In this document: in pieces, positions 38,566 to 47,412 of the stretch | Layout of the letters: every line of letters starts with the position of its first letter | How positions within the stretch are numbered: position 1 is the stretch's first letter | Assembly: GCA_016930575.1 (NCBI GenBank) | Contig: JAFGGL010000005.1 | Span: 1-48,137 of the forward strand | Direction of reading: 5' to 3' | Length of the DNA stretch: 48,137 bases | Source: Clostridiales bacterium | Lineage (GTDB): Bacteria > Bacillota > Clostridia > Christensenellales > Aristaeellaceae | The notes under the pieces: generated by a model | Database searches by the model: none | What the model was told of the DNA's origin: nothing | The model's input: the letters and a program-made list of their open reading frames with translations, nothing else | Made by a program: the position numbers and the translations under genes

Positions 38566-39102
38566 TCAGGAGCTGCAGAATTGCTTCACATACGCGTCCA
38601 GGCTTTTGCGGATCACCTTCTGCGCTTCCGCGTGCCCGTGCAGCTCGTCCACGACCGTCTCCTTGCCCTCCAGGTTCTTGTACACCGAGAAGAAATGCGA
38701 CATTTCCGAGAAGATATGCTTGGGCAGTTCGTCTACGTCCTTGTAGCCGTTGAAGGTCGGGTCTTTGAACGGGATGGCGATGATCTTCTCGTCCGGCCGG
38801 CCCTGGTCCAGCATCGTCAGCACGCCGATGGGGTAGCAGCGCACGAGGCTCAGCGGCTGGATGACCTCGCTGGAGACCACCAGCACGTCCAGCGGGTCCA
38901 GGTCCTCGGCATAGGTGCGCGGGATGAACCCGTAGTTGCACGGATAATGCGTGGAGGTATAGAGGATGCGGTCCAGGATCAGGCTGCCCGTTTCCTTATC
39001 CAGCTCGTACTTCTTCTTCGAGCCTTTTTCGATCTCGATCACCGCGATGAAATCCTCGGGCGTGATCCGCTTGGGCGAGATATCGTGCCAGATGTTGCTC
39101 AT
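38566..39102 (-). CDS. ppa: Inorganic pyrophosphatase, family I
   Basis: This 178-residue soluble enzyme hydrolyses pyrophosphate and drives biosynthesis forward. Conserved active-site elements are KGSKKKYELDKETGSLILDR, PCNYGFIPRTYAEDLDPLDV (with the DxDPxD metal site) and KIIAIPFKDP. The length is usual for the family. ATG 39102 has GGGAGGAG about 10 nt upstream; the in-frame ATG at 39144 does not. It stands alone between tRNA-Ser and the divergent fatty-acid operon. Confidence 0.95.
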   Translation of the reverse strand: MSNIWHDISPKRITPEDFIAVIEIEKGSKKKYELDKETGSLILDRILYTSTHYPCNYGFIPRTYAEDLDPLDVLVVSSEVIQPLSLVRCYPIGVLTMLDQGRPDEKIIAIPFKDPTFNGYKDVDELPKHIFSEMSHFFSVYKNLEGKETVVDELHGHAEAQKVIRKSLDAYVKQFCSS

Positions 39103-39299
39103 GGTATAGGCTCCTCCCGTCGCTCTTTGCCTGCATTGTAGCAAGCCAAAGCCGCTTTGTAAAGCGTGCCGTATCTGTACTTATTTTGTATCGGGACGCG
39201 CCGGTTTCTATCCGATGCAATGCTTGAAAAACCACAGTTTGTAGTGGGTTCCCGCTGCGCCGCATGTACATATTGGGCTGTTTGATTACCTGTGCGCTA

Positions 39300-39327
39300 T
39301 TGACAACGCGCTCCGAACCCATATAAT
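39300..39327 (+). promoter_or_regulatory. Promoter of the fatty-acid synthesis operon
   Basis: TTGACA (39300-39305), 16 bp, TATAAT (39322-39327): both boxes match consensus exactly. Confidence 0.85.
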
Positions 39328-39344
39328 TAGTTAGACTAACGAAT
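39326..39344. promoter_or_regulatory. Operator palindrome overlapping the fab promoter start point
   Basis: ATT-A-GTTAG-A-CTAAC-G-AAT is a 19-bp inverted repeat just after the -10 box, covering the expected transcription start. The first gene is a MarR-type repressor, so this is its likely operator, analogous to FabT control. Confidence 0.7.
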
Positions 39345-39384
39345 GAATTTCAGGGCATAACGCCTACGGAAAGGGGAACGGCGA

Positions 39385-39888
39385 ATGGACGCTTTCAACC
39401 GCGAACTCAACCGGCTGCTGGTGATGGCGTACCGGAAGATCAATAAGCTGGAAGAAGGCATCCTGCACTCGGTCAGCGGCATGGACCTGTCCATCGGCGA
39501 AATGCATCTGCTGGAGGCTGTGGGGGACAAAAAGGACGACGGCATGCCCCTGTACGAGCTCGCCCAGCGCATGGAGCTGTCCCCGCCCACGGTGACCGTC
39601 GCCGTCAATAAACTGTTTAAAAAAGGATTCGTAGCCAAAAGCAAATCGGAGACTGACAAACGAAGCGTGATCGTGAAGCTGACGCGAATGGGTAAAAAGA
39701 TGAACGCCGCGCACCGCTATTTTCATGAGCAGATGGTACGCGATATCGATAAGCTTTTAACGCCCGCAGAACGCGACGGCCTGCTTCGGGGCATGGAACA
39801 ACTCAACCTGTTTTTTCAGGACGCGCTGGATGACCTCGAAGTGAAGGAGCGGAAACGGCGCGTTCAACTACAAAACGAAAGCGTGTAA
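39385..39888 (+). CDS. MarR-family regulator of fatty-acid synthesis (FabT-like)
   Basis: This 167-residue protein is a winged-helix MarR protein. It has DLSIGEMHLLEAVGDKKDDG, then LYELAQRMELSPPTVTVAVN as the recognition helix region, then KSETDKRSVIVKLTRMGKKM as the wing. It heads the fab operon, as FabT does in Streptococcus and relatives, where the repressor with acyl-ACP binds the promoter. The palindrome at 39326-39344 is the likely target, implying autoregulation. ATG 39385 follows GGAAAGGGGAA. Only 4 bp separate it from fabH. The FabT role is inferred from location. Confidence 0.85.
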   Translation: MDAFNRELNRLLVMAYRKINKLEEGILHSVSGMDLSIGEMHLLEAVGDKKDDGMPLYELAQRMELSPPTVTVAVNKLFKKGFVAKSKSETDKRSVIVKLTRMGKKMNAAHRYFHEQMVRDIDKLLTPAERDGLLRGMEQLNLFFQDALDDLEVKERKRRVQLQNESV

Positions 39889-39892
39889 ACGA

Positions 39893-40849
39893 ATGAAAGT
39901 ACTCTCCTTCGGGCATGCGCTGCCCGCCCAGGAAATCCCCAATAACAAGCTCTCGGAGTTCATGGAAACCTCGGACGAATGGATACGGTCCCACACCGGC
40001 ATCGAAAGCCGGTATATCATCTCGGGCGACGAAACCGTAAGCTCCCTCGGCGTGCGGGCGGCGAAAATGGCGCTTGACAGAGCGGGGCTGACTGTGGATG
40101 ATATAGATTACATCCTGTGTGCGACGACCTGCGGGGAGATGATCTTCCCGGCGACCGCCTGCCTGATTCAGCGCAAGCTGGGCGCGAAGTGCCCGGCTGC
40201 GGACGTGAACGCCGGCTGTACGGGCTTTATCTATTCCATGGACATGGCCGACGCGATGCTCCGGCGCGGCAACGTAAAGCACGTGCTGCTCGTGGCGGCC
40301 GAGCAGGTAACCCGGCTGTCGGACTGGGCCGACCGTTCCACCAGCGTGCTTTTCGGCGACGCGGCCGGCGCGGCGGTCTGCACGGCCGGCGACGGGCTCA
40401 AGTCCATCCGCCTGACGGCGACGGGCAGGCCGGACGTGCTCTACGCCAAAATGGACGGCGGCAACTGCCCGTTCAGCGAGCCGAAGATGAAGGCGGTCCC
40501 GCTGCAGATGAGCGGGCAGGAGATTTTCAAGTACGCCGTCACGCAGTCCTGCAAGGATATCCGTTGGGTGCTGGAGCACGGCGGCATGAAAGCAGGGGAT
40601 ATCGACTACTATGTGCTTCATCAGGCAAACCGCCGGATATTGGAGACCGCGCGGTCGCGCCTGAAGCAACCCGCCGGGAAGTTTCCCATGAACATCACAA
40701 CGCACGGGAACACTGGCGCGGCGGGGATACCGGCCCTCCTGTCCGAAATGACGGAGGACGGACGCCTGCAAACGGGGCAAACCCTCGTTTTGAGCGCCTT
40801 CGGCGCCGGGCTGACCTCAGGTGCGGCATTGCTGCAATACAATGTATAG
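39893..40849 (+). CDS. fabH: 3-oxoacyl-ACP synthase III
   Basis: This 318-residue enzyme starts fatty-acid chains by condensing acetyl-CoA or a branched acyl-CoA with malonyl-ACP. The catalytic triad is visible: Cys in VNAGCTGFIYSMD, His in YVLHQANRRI and Asn in THGNTGAAGIP. SDEWIRSHTGIESRY is the typical N-terminal signature. Length is normal. ATG 39893 lies 4 bp after the MarR stop. Confidence 0.96.
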   Translation: MKVLSFGHALPAQEIPNNKLSEFMETSDEWIRSHTGIESRYIISGDETVSSLGVRAAKMALDRAGLTVDDIDYILCATTCGEMIFPATACLIQRKLGAKCPAADVNAGCTGFIYSMDMADAMLRRGNVKHVLLVAAEQVTRLSDWADRSTSVLFGDAAGAAVCTAGDGLKSIRLTATGRPDVLYAKMDGGNCPFSEPKMKAVPLQMSGQEIFKYAVTQSCKDIRWVLEHGGMKAGDIDYYVLHQANRRILETARSRLKQPAGKFPMNITTHGNTGAAGIPALLSEMTEDGRLQTGQTLVLSAFGAGLTSGAALLQYNV

Positions 40850-40861
40850 GAGGAAATTATC

Positions 40862-41083
40862 ATGAGCACTTATGAAACCATCGCGAAACTGCTGGCCGAG
40901 AGTAAGGACATGGACGTCAAAGACATCCGCCCCGATATGGGATTTGCGGAGCTGGAGCTGGACAGTCTGGACGTCGCCGAACTGGTGATGAACCTGGAAG
41001 ACGAGCTGGGCGTGCCCGTGGAGATTGATGAATCGCTTCGCACCATTGCAGACCTGGTGGCGAAAGTAGACAAAGAAAAATAA
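40862..41083 (+). CDS. acpP: Acyl carrier protein
   Basis: This 73-residue acidic helical protein has a LELDSLDVAELVMNLEDELG motif whose Ser carries 4'-phosphopantetheine. It shuttles acyl chains between the enzymes encoded around it. AGGAGG lies 7 nt before ATG 40862. Its place between fabH and fabK matches the clostridial operon. Confidence 0.97.
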   Translation: MSTYETIAKLLAESKDMDVKDIRPDMGFAELELDSLDVAELVMNLEDELGVPVEIDESLRTIADLVAKVDKEK

Positions 41084-41084
41084 T

Positions 41085-42032
41085 ATGATCAATTCAATAC
41101 TGACCGGCGAACTGGGGCTTGCATACCCCATTTTTCAGGGCGGCATGGCGTGGGTTTCGGATGCGCAGCTTGCCGCGGCGGTCTCAAACGCCGGGGGACT
41201 TGGCATCATCTCGGCCATGAACCTGAACGCCGGGTATCTTCGTGAGCAAATCAAAAAATGCAGGACGCTGACGGATAAGCCCTTCGGCGTGAACATCATG
41301 CTGATGAGCCCGTTCGCAGGCGACGTGGCGCAGGTGTGCGCGGAGGAAAGACCCGCCGTGGTCACCACCGGCGCGGGCCTGCCCAACGCCTATATGAAGG
41401 ACTGGCTGGCCGCGGGCATTCGAGTGATCCCCGTCGTGCCGTCCACCGCGATGGCAAAGCTGGTGGAACGCGCCGGGGCCTTCGCCGTGATCGCCGAGGG
41501 CGGCGAATCGGGCGGGCATATCGGCGACCTGTCCACGCTCACGCTCGTGCCGCAGGTCATCGACGCCGTAAACATCCCCGTCATCGCGGCCGGCGGCATC
41601 GCCGACGGGCGCGGCGTAGCGGCGGCGATAATGCTAGGCGCGGTGGGCGTGCAGTGCGGCACGGTGTTCCTATGTGCAAGCGAGTGCAACATCCATGAAA
41701 ACTACAAACAGAAGGTGCTCAATGCCAAGGATATCGATACCATCGTGACCGGCAAGCGCCTGGGCCACGCCGTGCGCTCCATCCGCAACCCTTTCACGCG
41801 CAAGTACGCCAGGATGGAGTATGAAAGCACGACGACCGGCGAAGAACTGGAAGAACTGGGCGTAGGCGCGCTGCGCAAGGCCGCCGTGGACGGCGACCTG
41901 GAAAACGGCTGTTTCCTGGCCGGGCAGTGCAGTGCGATGGTGCATGAGATCCGCCCCGCGAAGGCCATCATCGAAACCATGTTCGCCGAAGCCGAAAGCC
42001 TGCTGAAAGGCGCGCCCGCATGGGTAAAATAG
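41085..42032 (+). CDS. fabK: Enoyl-ACP reductase II (FMN-dependent)
   Basis: This 315-residue flavoprotein performs the last reduction of each elongation cycle. It has the nitronate-monooxygenase-like barrel: YPIFQGGMAWVSDAQLAAAV at the start, PFGVNIMLMSP, TTGAGLPNAYM, IAEGGESGGHIGDL with the catalytic His, and VIAAGGIADGRGVAAAIMLG binding the FMN phosphate. FabK replaces the NADH-dependent FabI and is intrinsically insensitive to triclosan. No fabI is in the window. It starts 1 bp after acpP and overlaps fabD by 13 bp. Confidence 0.95.
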   Translation: MINSILTGELGLAYPIFQGGMAWVSDAQLAAAVSNAGGLGIISAMNLNAGYLREQIKKCRTLTDKPFGVNIMLMSPFAGDVAQVCAEERPAVVTTGAGLPNAYMKDWLAAGIRVIPVVPSTAMAKLVERAGAFAVIAEGGESGGHIGDLSTLTLVPQVIDAVNIPVIAAGGIADGRGVAAAIMLGAVGVQCGTVFLCASECNIHENYKQKVLNAKDIDTIVTGKRLGHAVRSIRNPFTRKYARMEYESTTTGEELEELGVGALRKAAVDGDLENGCFLAGQCSAMVHEIRPAKAIIETMFAEAESLLKGAPAWVK

Positions 42033-42946
42033 CCTTCGTATTCGCGGGCCAGGGCGCGCAGTACGCCGGCATGGGGCAGAGCGCATACCGGGCTTTCCCC
42101 GCCGCCAAAGCGCTGATGGACAAGGCGGAAAGCCTGCGGGAAGGCACGCTGCCGCAGTGTTTTTCCGCGCCGATGGAAGACCTCAGCCTGACCGTCAACG
42201 CGCAGCCCTGCCTGATGGCGGTGGGCTGCGCCTGCGCCGTCGCGCTTGTGGAAAACGGCGTCGTACCCGACGGTCTTGCGGGTTTTTCGCTCGGCGAGAT
42301 TGCGGCTTTGGGAATGAGTGGTATAATAAGCTTTGAACAGGCGTTCAAACTGGTGATGAAACGCGCGGAATTCATGCACGCGTGCGCGCGGGAAAACCCG
42401 GGCGGAATGGCCGCCGTGCTGAAGCTTTCAGACGAACAGGTGGAAGCGCTATGCGAGGCGCACGGGGCGTATCCCGTGAACTACAACTGCCCCGGGCAGG
42501 TCGTATGCGCGATGCCGGAAGATACAATGCAGCCGTTTGCCGAAGCCGTGAAAGCGGCGGGCGGACGGGCGCTGCCTTTGAAGGTCTCAGGCGCGTTCCA
42601 CAGCCCGCTCATGAAGGACGCCGCGCAGAAGCTGAAAGACTATGCACGGACCTTGACTTTCTCAGAACCGGACTTACCGACGTACGCCAACGCGACGTGC
42701 GGCCTCTACACCGCAAAGGAAGCGCCCGCGCTTCTGTCCATGCAGGTGGACCATCCCGTGCGTTTTACTAAGCTCATCCGCGATATGCTCAACGCTCATT
42801 ATACGGACTTTATAGAAGTCGGCCCCGGCACGGTGCTCTCCAGATTGATTGGAAAGATCGGCGGGGCGGACTATATCGGGCATGCTGAGGATGAGGACAC
42901 AATCAAATATGTCATCAGCCACTACAGGGAGGGCACAGCATGCTGA
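42020..42946 (+). CDS. fabD: Malonyl-CoA:ACP transacylase
   Basis: This 308-residue enzyme transfers malonyl groups from CoA to ACP. IAFVFAGQGAQYAGMGQSAY is the oxyanion-hole region, GFSLGEIAAL carries the nucleophilic Ser, and KVSGAFHSPLM carries the catalytic His. ATG 42020 lies inside the end of fabK, so translation is coupled; it also overlaps fabG by 7 bp. Confidence 0.95.
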   Translation: MGKIAFVFAGQGAQYAGMGQSAYRAFPAAKALMDKAESLREGTLPQCFSAPMEDLSLTVNAQPCLMAVGCACAVALVENGVVPDGLAGFSLGEIAALGMSGIISFEQAFKLVMKRAEFMHACARENPGGMAAVLKLSDEQVEALCEAHGAYPVNYNCPGQVVCAMPEDTMQPFAEAVKAAGGRALPLKVSGAFHSPLMKDAAQKLKDYARTLTFSEPDLPTYANATCGLYTAKEAPALLSMQVDHPVRFTKLIRDMLNAHYTDFIEVGPGTVLSRLIGKIGGADYIGHAEDEDTIKYVISHYREGTAC

Positions 42947-43680
42947 CGGGAAAAACGGCGCTGGTGTCCGGCGGCAGCCGCGGCATCGGGCGGGCGATTT
43001 GCCTTGCGCTGGCGGCGCAGGGCGCCGATATCGCCTTTGTGTACGCGCATAACGCGGCCAGGGCGGAGGAGACCGTCGGTCTTCTTAAAAAGCACAAGGT
43101 GCGCGCAAAGGCCTACGCCTGCGACGTCGCGGATTTCTCCGCGACGCAGCGGCTTGTGCAGTCGGTGATCGCGGATTTCGGACAAGTCGACATCCTTGTC
43201 AACAACGCCGGGATCACGCGCGACATGCTGTGCATGCGCATGAGCGAACAGGATTTTAACGCCGTGATCGACACCAATCTGAAAGGCGCGTTCCATCTCA
43301 TCCGGCATACGTCGATGCAGATGATCAAGCAGCGCGCCGGACGGATCGTGAATATCACCTCCGTAGCGGGACTGATGGGCAACCCCGGCCAGGCGAACTA
43401 TTCCGCCGCCAAGGCGGGCATGATCGGCCTGACCAAGACCATTGCAAAGGAGCTTGCGTCGCGGGGAATCACCTGCAACGCCGTGGCGCCGGGCTTCATC
43501 CAAACGGACATGACGGACGCCATGCCGGAAGGGATTTTGCAGAAGGCCATCGAATTTATCCCGCTAAAGCGGATCGGCGCCGCCGAGGACGTCGCACACC
43601 TGGTTGCTTTCCTCTGTTCAGAGGAAGCGGCCTACATTACCGGCCAGGTACTCCAGGTGGACGGCGGCCTTCGCATGTAG
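42940..43680 (+). CDS. fabG: 3-oxoacyl-ACP reductase
   Basis: This 246-residue classical SDR reduces 3-ketoacyl-ACP with NADPH. ALVSGGSRGIGRAICLALAA binds the cofactor, and VDILVNNAGITRDMLCMRMS is the family's NNAG block. The catalytic residues are Ser in NITSVAGLMGNPGQ and the Tyr/Lys pair in NYSAAKAGMIG. The ending YITGQVLQVDGGLRM is typical FabG. It overlaps fabD. Confidence 0.96.
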   Translation: MLTGKTALVSGGSRGIGRAICLALAAQGADIAFVYAHNAARAEETVGLLKKHKVRAKAYACDVADFSATQRLVQSVIADFGQVDILVNNAGITRDMLCMRMSEQDFNAVIDTNLKGAFHLIRHTSMQMIKQRAGRIVNITSVAGLMGNPGQANYSAAKAGMIGLTKTIAKELASRGITCNAVAPGFIQTDMTDAMPEGILQKAIEFIPLKRIGAAEDVAHLVAFLCSEEAAYITGQVLQVDGGLRM

Positions 43681-43711
43681 CCGATTCGGGACAAACGGAG
43701 GAGGATAACGC

Positions 43712-44956
43712 ATGAACCGCGTTGTGATCACCGGCATGGGCGTCATAAGCCCCGTCGGTTTGACTGTGGATACATTCTGGGACGCATTGGTATCGGGCAA
43801 ATGCGGTGTGGACAGGATCTCGCGCTACGACCCGTCGGAGATGAAGGTCACGCTTGCCGCGGAGGTCAAGGGCTTCGATCCCGAGAACCATGGTATCGAA
43901 AAGAGTGCCGCGCGCAAGCTGGACTTATTCGTGCAATACGCGTTGGCCGCGTCGCTGGAGGCGATGGAGCAGTCCGGGCTCAAATCCGGGGAGAACATCC
44001 CGGCGGAGCGCCTGGGCGTGTACATCGGTTCGGGCATCGGCGGCATCCTCACTTTTATGGAGGCAGCCACACGCTGCAACGAGAAGGGACCGGAAAGGAT
44101 CTCGCCGCTTTTCATTCCCAAGCTGATCGCCAACATGGCTACCGGCCACGCTGCGATCACCTACGGCGCGAAAGGCCCGACTTTGCCGGTGGTCACCGCC
44201 TGTGCGACCTCAAACCACGCCGTGGGCGAGGCCTTCCATGCCATCAAGGCCGGATATGCCGACGCGATACTCGCGGGAGGCACCGAAGCGACCATCTGTC
44301 CGCTTGCGGTCGGCGGGTTTACCAACTGCATGGCGCTGACGACCGCGACCAATCCCCTGGCGGCCAGCCTGCCGTTTGACAGCCGCAGGGGCGGCTTCGT
44401 GATCGGCGAGGGCGCCGCGATGCTGGTGCTGGAAAACGAGGAACACGCCAGGAAGCGCGGCGCGACCATCTTCGGCGAGATCTGCGGGTACGGCAACACC
44501 TGCGACGCCTTCCACATCACCGCGCCGGACCCGTCCGCCGAAAGCGGCGCGCGGGCCGTGCGCCTGGCGATGGAGGAAGCCGGATATAAAGACGGCGAAA
44601 GCGTGTACATCAACGCGCACGGCACGGGTACGCAATTAAACGATGGCACCGAGACCCTGGTCATCAAGAAAGCCCTGGGTGAGGAAGCCGCGCGGCGCGC
44701 GATGATTTCGTCCACCAAATCGGTGACCGGGCACATGCTGGGCGCGGCGGGGGCCGCGGAATGCATCGCGTCCGCGCTGGCGCTTAAAACGGGCGTGCTG
44801 CCGCCGACCATCGGGCTGACGTCGCCGGACCCCGAATGTGATCTGGACTATATTCCGCTTGTGAAACGGGAAACGCAGTGCGACCTGGCGCTGAATATTT
44901 CCCTTGGCTTTGGAGGACACAACGCGTGCGTCGCGTTACGGAGGGCTGAACAATGA
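43712..44956 (+). CDS. fabF: 3-oxoacyl-ACP synthase II
   Basis: This 414-residue enzyme performs chain elongation. Active-site Cys is in VVTACATSNHAVGEAF, and the two His are in YINAHGTGTQLNDGTE and STKSVTGHMLGAAGAAE. RVVITGMGVISPVGL is the standard N-terminus and GFGGHNACVALRR the C-terminal loop. A clear GGAGGAG precedes ATG 43712. The stop overlaps accB (4 bp). Confidence 0.96.
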   Translation: MNRVVITGMGVISPVGLTVDTFWDALVSGKCGVDRISRYDPSEMKVTLAAEVKGFDPENHGIEKSAARKLDLFVQYALAASLEAMEQSGLKSGENIPAERLGVYIGSGIGGILTFMEAATRCNEKGPERISPLFIPKLIANMATGHAAITYGAKGPTLPVVTACATSNHAVGEAFHAIKAGYADAILAGGTEATICPLAVGGFTNCMALTTATNPLAASLPFDSRRGGFVIGEGAAMLVLENEEHARKRGATIFGEICGYGNTCDAFHITAPDPSAESGARAVRLAMEEAGYKDGESVYINAHGTGTQLNDGTETLVIKKALGEEAARRAMISSTKSVTGHMLGAAGAAECIASALALKTGVLPPTIGLTSPDPECDLDYIPLVKRETQCDLALNISLGFGGHNACVALRRAEQ

Positions 44957-45384
44957 AGATAGACGACGTAAAGGCGCTGGCTGAGATCATGTCGCAGTCG
45001 GACTTATCGGTGCTTGAATACAGGGAGGGCGATTTTTCCGTCCGGATGGAACGCGCTTCCGCGTGCCAGCCGCCGTCCCCGGGAAACGATGCCGCCGTGC
45101 CCGTCGCAGGGCCTGCCGACGACGTGGAACAGCTCAACGACTTCAACAACATGCACGAGCTGAAAGCGCCGATGGTGGGCGTGTTCTACGCGGCGCCAGC
45201 GCCGGACGCCGAACCGTTCGTCAAGGTCGGCGACCACGTGGAAAAGGGCCAGGTGGTGTGCATCCTGGAGGCGATGAAGCTGATGAACGATATCACCGCG
45301 CCCGTCACCGGCCGCATCGTGGACATCTGCGCGCAAAACGGCGTCGTGATGGAATACGGCCAGACTATTATGAAGATCATTTAG
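44953..45384 (+). CDS. accB: Biotin carboxyl carrier protein of acetyl-CoA carboxylase
   Basis: This 143-residue protein has an N-terminal recruiting helix (VKALAEIMSQSDLSVLEYRE), a Pro/Ala-rich linker (~residues 40-60) and the biotinyl domain from APMVGVFYAAPAPDAEPFVK to the end. VCILEAMKLMNDI contains the biotinylated Lys. It carries CO2 for malonyl-CoA formation. The stop codon forms part of the outer arm of a long palindrome that separates it from fabZ. Confidence 0.95.
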   Translation: MKIDDVKALAEIMSQSDLSVLEYREGDFSVRMERASACQPPSPGNDAAVPVAGPADDVEQLNDFNNMHELKAPMVGVFYAAPAPDAEPFVKVGDHVEKGQVVCILEAMKLMNDITAPVTGRIVDICAQNGVVMEYGQTIMKII

Positions 45385-45551
45385 GCAAATACTGACCAAA
45401 TCCCTCGCGCGCTGCCGGTCGCATTTCCCCCAGCTTGCACCCGCGGGAACTTCGCAGTAGCGCTGCTACGGCTTCAGCCCCCGCAGGCACAATCTGAAGA
45501 AAATGCAACGCGGCATCGCACAAGTGCTTTACTCATCATTTACCTAAATGA
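45382..45551. repeat. ~165-bp imperfect palindrome between accB and fabZ
   Basis: The outer arms TTTAGGCAAAT (45382-45392) and ATTTACCTAAA (near 45540-45550) include the accB stop. Inner arms pair imperfectly (CTGCCG with GCGGC, GCATTT with AAATGC, CCAG with CTG, CCGCGGG with CCCGC) around a central GTAGC-GCT-GCTAC. No ORF is present. It resembles the palindrome at 8765-8891 in style, and interrupts an otherwise tightly packed operon. Confidence 0.6.
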
Positions 45552-45619
45552 TTGTCGGGTTATACCGTACGAAAAACGTGGTGTATATCTTGGAGTAATC
45601 AGTTACGGAAGGTTGAACA

Positions 45620-46048
45620 ATGAACAGGGAAGAGATTAAGGAATTGATACCGCATCGGGAGCCGATGCTGTTGGTGGACGAAATCGTCCTGGACGGGGAA
45701 TATGCCAGGGCCACCTATACCGTACGCGGCGACGAGTGGTTTTTACAGGGGCATTTTCCGAACAATCCCGTCGTGCCCGGCGTGGTGCTGTGCGAGATCA
45801 TCGCGCAGGGCGCCGCGCTGCTTTTGCAAAAGCAGCTCATCGGCAGGGTTCCGTTTTTCGCCGGGATGAATAAGGTGAAATTCCGGCACACCGCGCGCCC
45901 CGGTGACCGGCTGGATATCACCGCCCGTATCATCCGCCACAACGGCCCGTTTGTCATCCTCCGGGGCGAGGCGCACGTGGGGGACACCAAGGTCGTCGAA
46001 GGCGAATACACCATAGCGTTGATCGATAAGAACGAAGCCTATTCCTGA
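45620..46048 (+). CDS. fabZ: 3-hydroxyacyl-ACP dehydratase
   Basis: This 142-residue hot-dog-fold enzyme removes water from 3-hydroxyacyl-ACP. The catalytic pair lies in WFLQGHFPNNPVVPGVVLCE, with the family His and the Glu a few residues later (LCEIIAQGAALL). IPHREPMLLVDEI is the usual N-terminus. GGAAGG lies 7 nt before ATG 45620. It stands 235 bp after accB, a gap filled mostly by a palindromic element. Confidence 0.96.
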   Translation: MNREEIKELIPHREPMLLVDEIVLDGEYARATYTVRGDEWFLQGHFPNNPVVPGVVLCEIIAQGAALLLQKQLIGRVPFFAGMNKVKFRHTARPGDRLDITARIIRHNGPFVILRGEAHVGDTKVVEGEYTIALIDKNEAYS

Positions 46049-46063
46049 CTAGAGGGAGGATCC

Positions 46064-47401
46064 ATGTTCTCCAAAGTATTGATCGCCAACCGCGGGGAGA
46101 TCGCCATCCGCATCATCCGCGCCTGCAAGGAAATGGGTATCGCCACCGTCGCGGTCTTTTCGGAAGCCGACCGCGCTGCCCTGCATGTATCGCTTGCCGA
46201 TGAGAGCTATTGCATCGGGCCCGCGCCCGCCGCGAAAAGCTATTTGAATAAAGACGGTATTTTGATGATCGCCCGCTTCTGCGGCGTACAGGCCATCCAT
46301 CCCGGATACGGCCTGCTGTCGGAAAACCCGGAATTTGCGGAATTGTGCGAGAAAGACGGCATCGTGTTTATCGGCGCGCCCGCGGAGGTCATGCGCAAGA
46401 TGGGCGATAAGGATACCGCGCGCCGCACCATGCGCGCCGCCGGCGTGCCCGTCGTGCCCGGCTGCGACCTGGTGGAGACTTTGGAAGACGCGCGGAAGGA
46501 AGCCAAGACCATCGGGTTTCCCCTGTTGCTGAAAGCCAGGGCTGGCGGCGGCGGCCGCGGCATACGCCGCGTGAACGATGAAAACGAACTGGAGCCCGCG
46601 TTCCGTTCGGCGGCCGCGGAGGCCGGGAGCGCGTTCGGCGACGGCGCGCTGTATATGGAAAAACTGATGACCGGCGTCAAGCACATCGAGGTGCAGCTGC
46701 TCTGCGACAACTTCGGAAACATCGTTTGCCTTGGCGAACGCGACTGCTCCATGCAGCGCAAGAACCAGAAGGTCATCGAGGAAAGCCCGGCGATGTGCGT
46801 GTCGGGGGAACTGCGGCGGAAGCTGATGGAAACCACCGCGCTTGCCGCGAAGAAAGCGGGGTACGTCGGCGCGGGCACGATCGAGTACCTGCTCACAAAG
46901 GACGGGCGGTTTTACTTCATGGAGATGAACACGCGGCTGCAGGTAGAGCACCCCGTGACCGAGATGGTCACCGGCGTGGATCTGGTGAAAAGCCAGATTC
47001 GCATCGCCAACGGCCAGCCGCTGATGATTACGCAAAAGGACGTGCACATCGACCACCACGCCGTCGAGTGCCGCATCAACGCCGAAGACCCCCTCAACGA
47101 CTACCGCCCGAGCTGCGGGCAGATCAGCCTTTTGCACATCCCCGGCGGGCCGAGCGTGCGCTTTGACACGGCGCTTTACCAGGGCTACTCCATCCCGCCG
47201 TTTTACGACAGCATGATCGGCAAGCTGATCGTCTCGGCGAGAACGCGCGAGGACGCCATCCGTAAAATGCAGGCGGCCCTGTGCGAGATGGTGATCGAGG
47301 GCGTGAACCACAACGCCCAGATGCACATCGACCTGCTCTGCGAACCGGCGTTCACCGACGGCAGCTATACGACGGATTACCTGTCCAACCGAAAGGCATA
47401 G
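46064..47401 (+). CDS. accC: Biotin carboxylase of acetyl-CoA carboxylase
   Basis: This 445-residue ATP-grasp enzyme carboxylates biotin on AccB. KVLIANRGEIAIRIIRACKE is the N-terminal domain signature. LLLKARAGGGGRGIRRVNDE is the ATP-binding glycine loop. EMNTRLQVEHPVTEMVTGVD contains the conserved Glu and Arg of the active site. The length matches stand-alone AccC. GAGGGAGG precedes ATG 46064. Confidence 0.97.
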   Translation: MFSKVLIANRGEIAIRIIRACKEMGIATVAVFSEADRAALHVSLADESYCIGPAPAAKSYLNKDGILMIARFCGVQAIHPGYGLLSENPEFAELCEKDGIVFIGAPAEVMRKMGDKDTARRTMRAAGVPVVPGCDLVETLEDARKEAKTIGFPLLLKARAGGGGRGIRRVNDENELEPAFRSAAAEAGSAFGDGALYMEKLMTGVKHIEVQLLCDNFGNIVCLGERDCSMQRKNQKVIEESPAMCVSGELRRKLMETTALAAKKAGYVGAGTIEYLLTKDGRFYFMEMNTRLQVEHPVTEMVTGVDLVKSQIRIANGQPLMITQKDVHIDHHAVECRINAEDPLNDYRPSCGQISLLHIPGGPSVRFDTALYQGYSIPPFYDSMIGKLIVSARTREDAIRKMQAALCEMVIEGVNHNAQMHIDLLCEPAFTDGSYTTDYLSNRKA

Positions 47402-47412
47402 GAGCGTAAACG

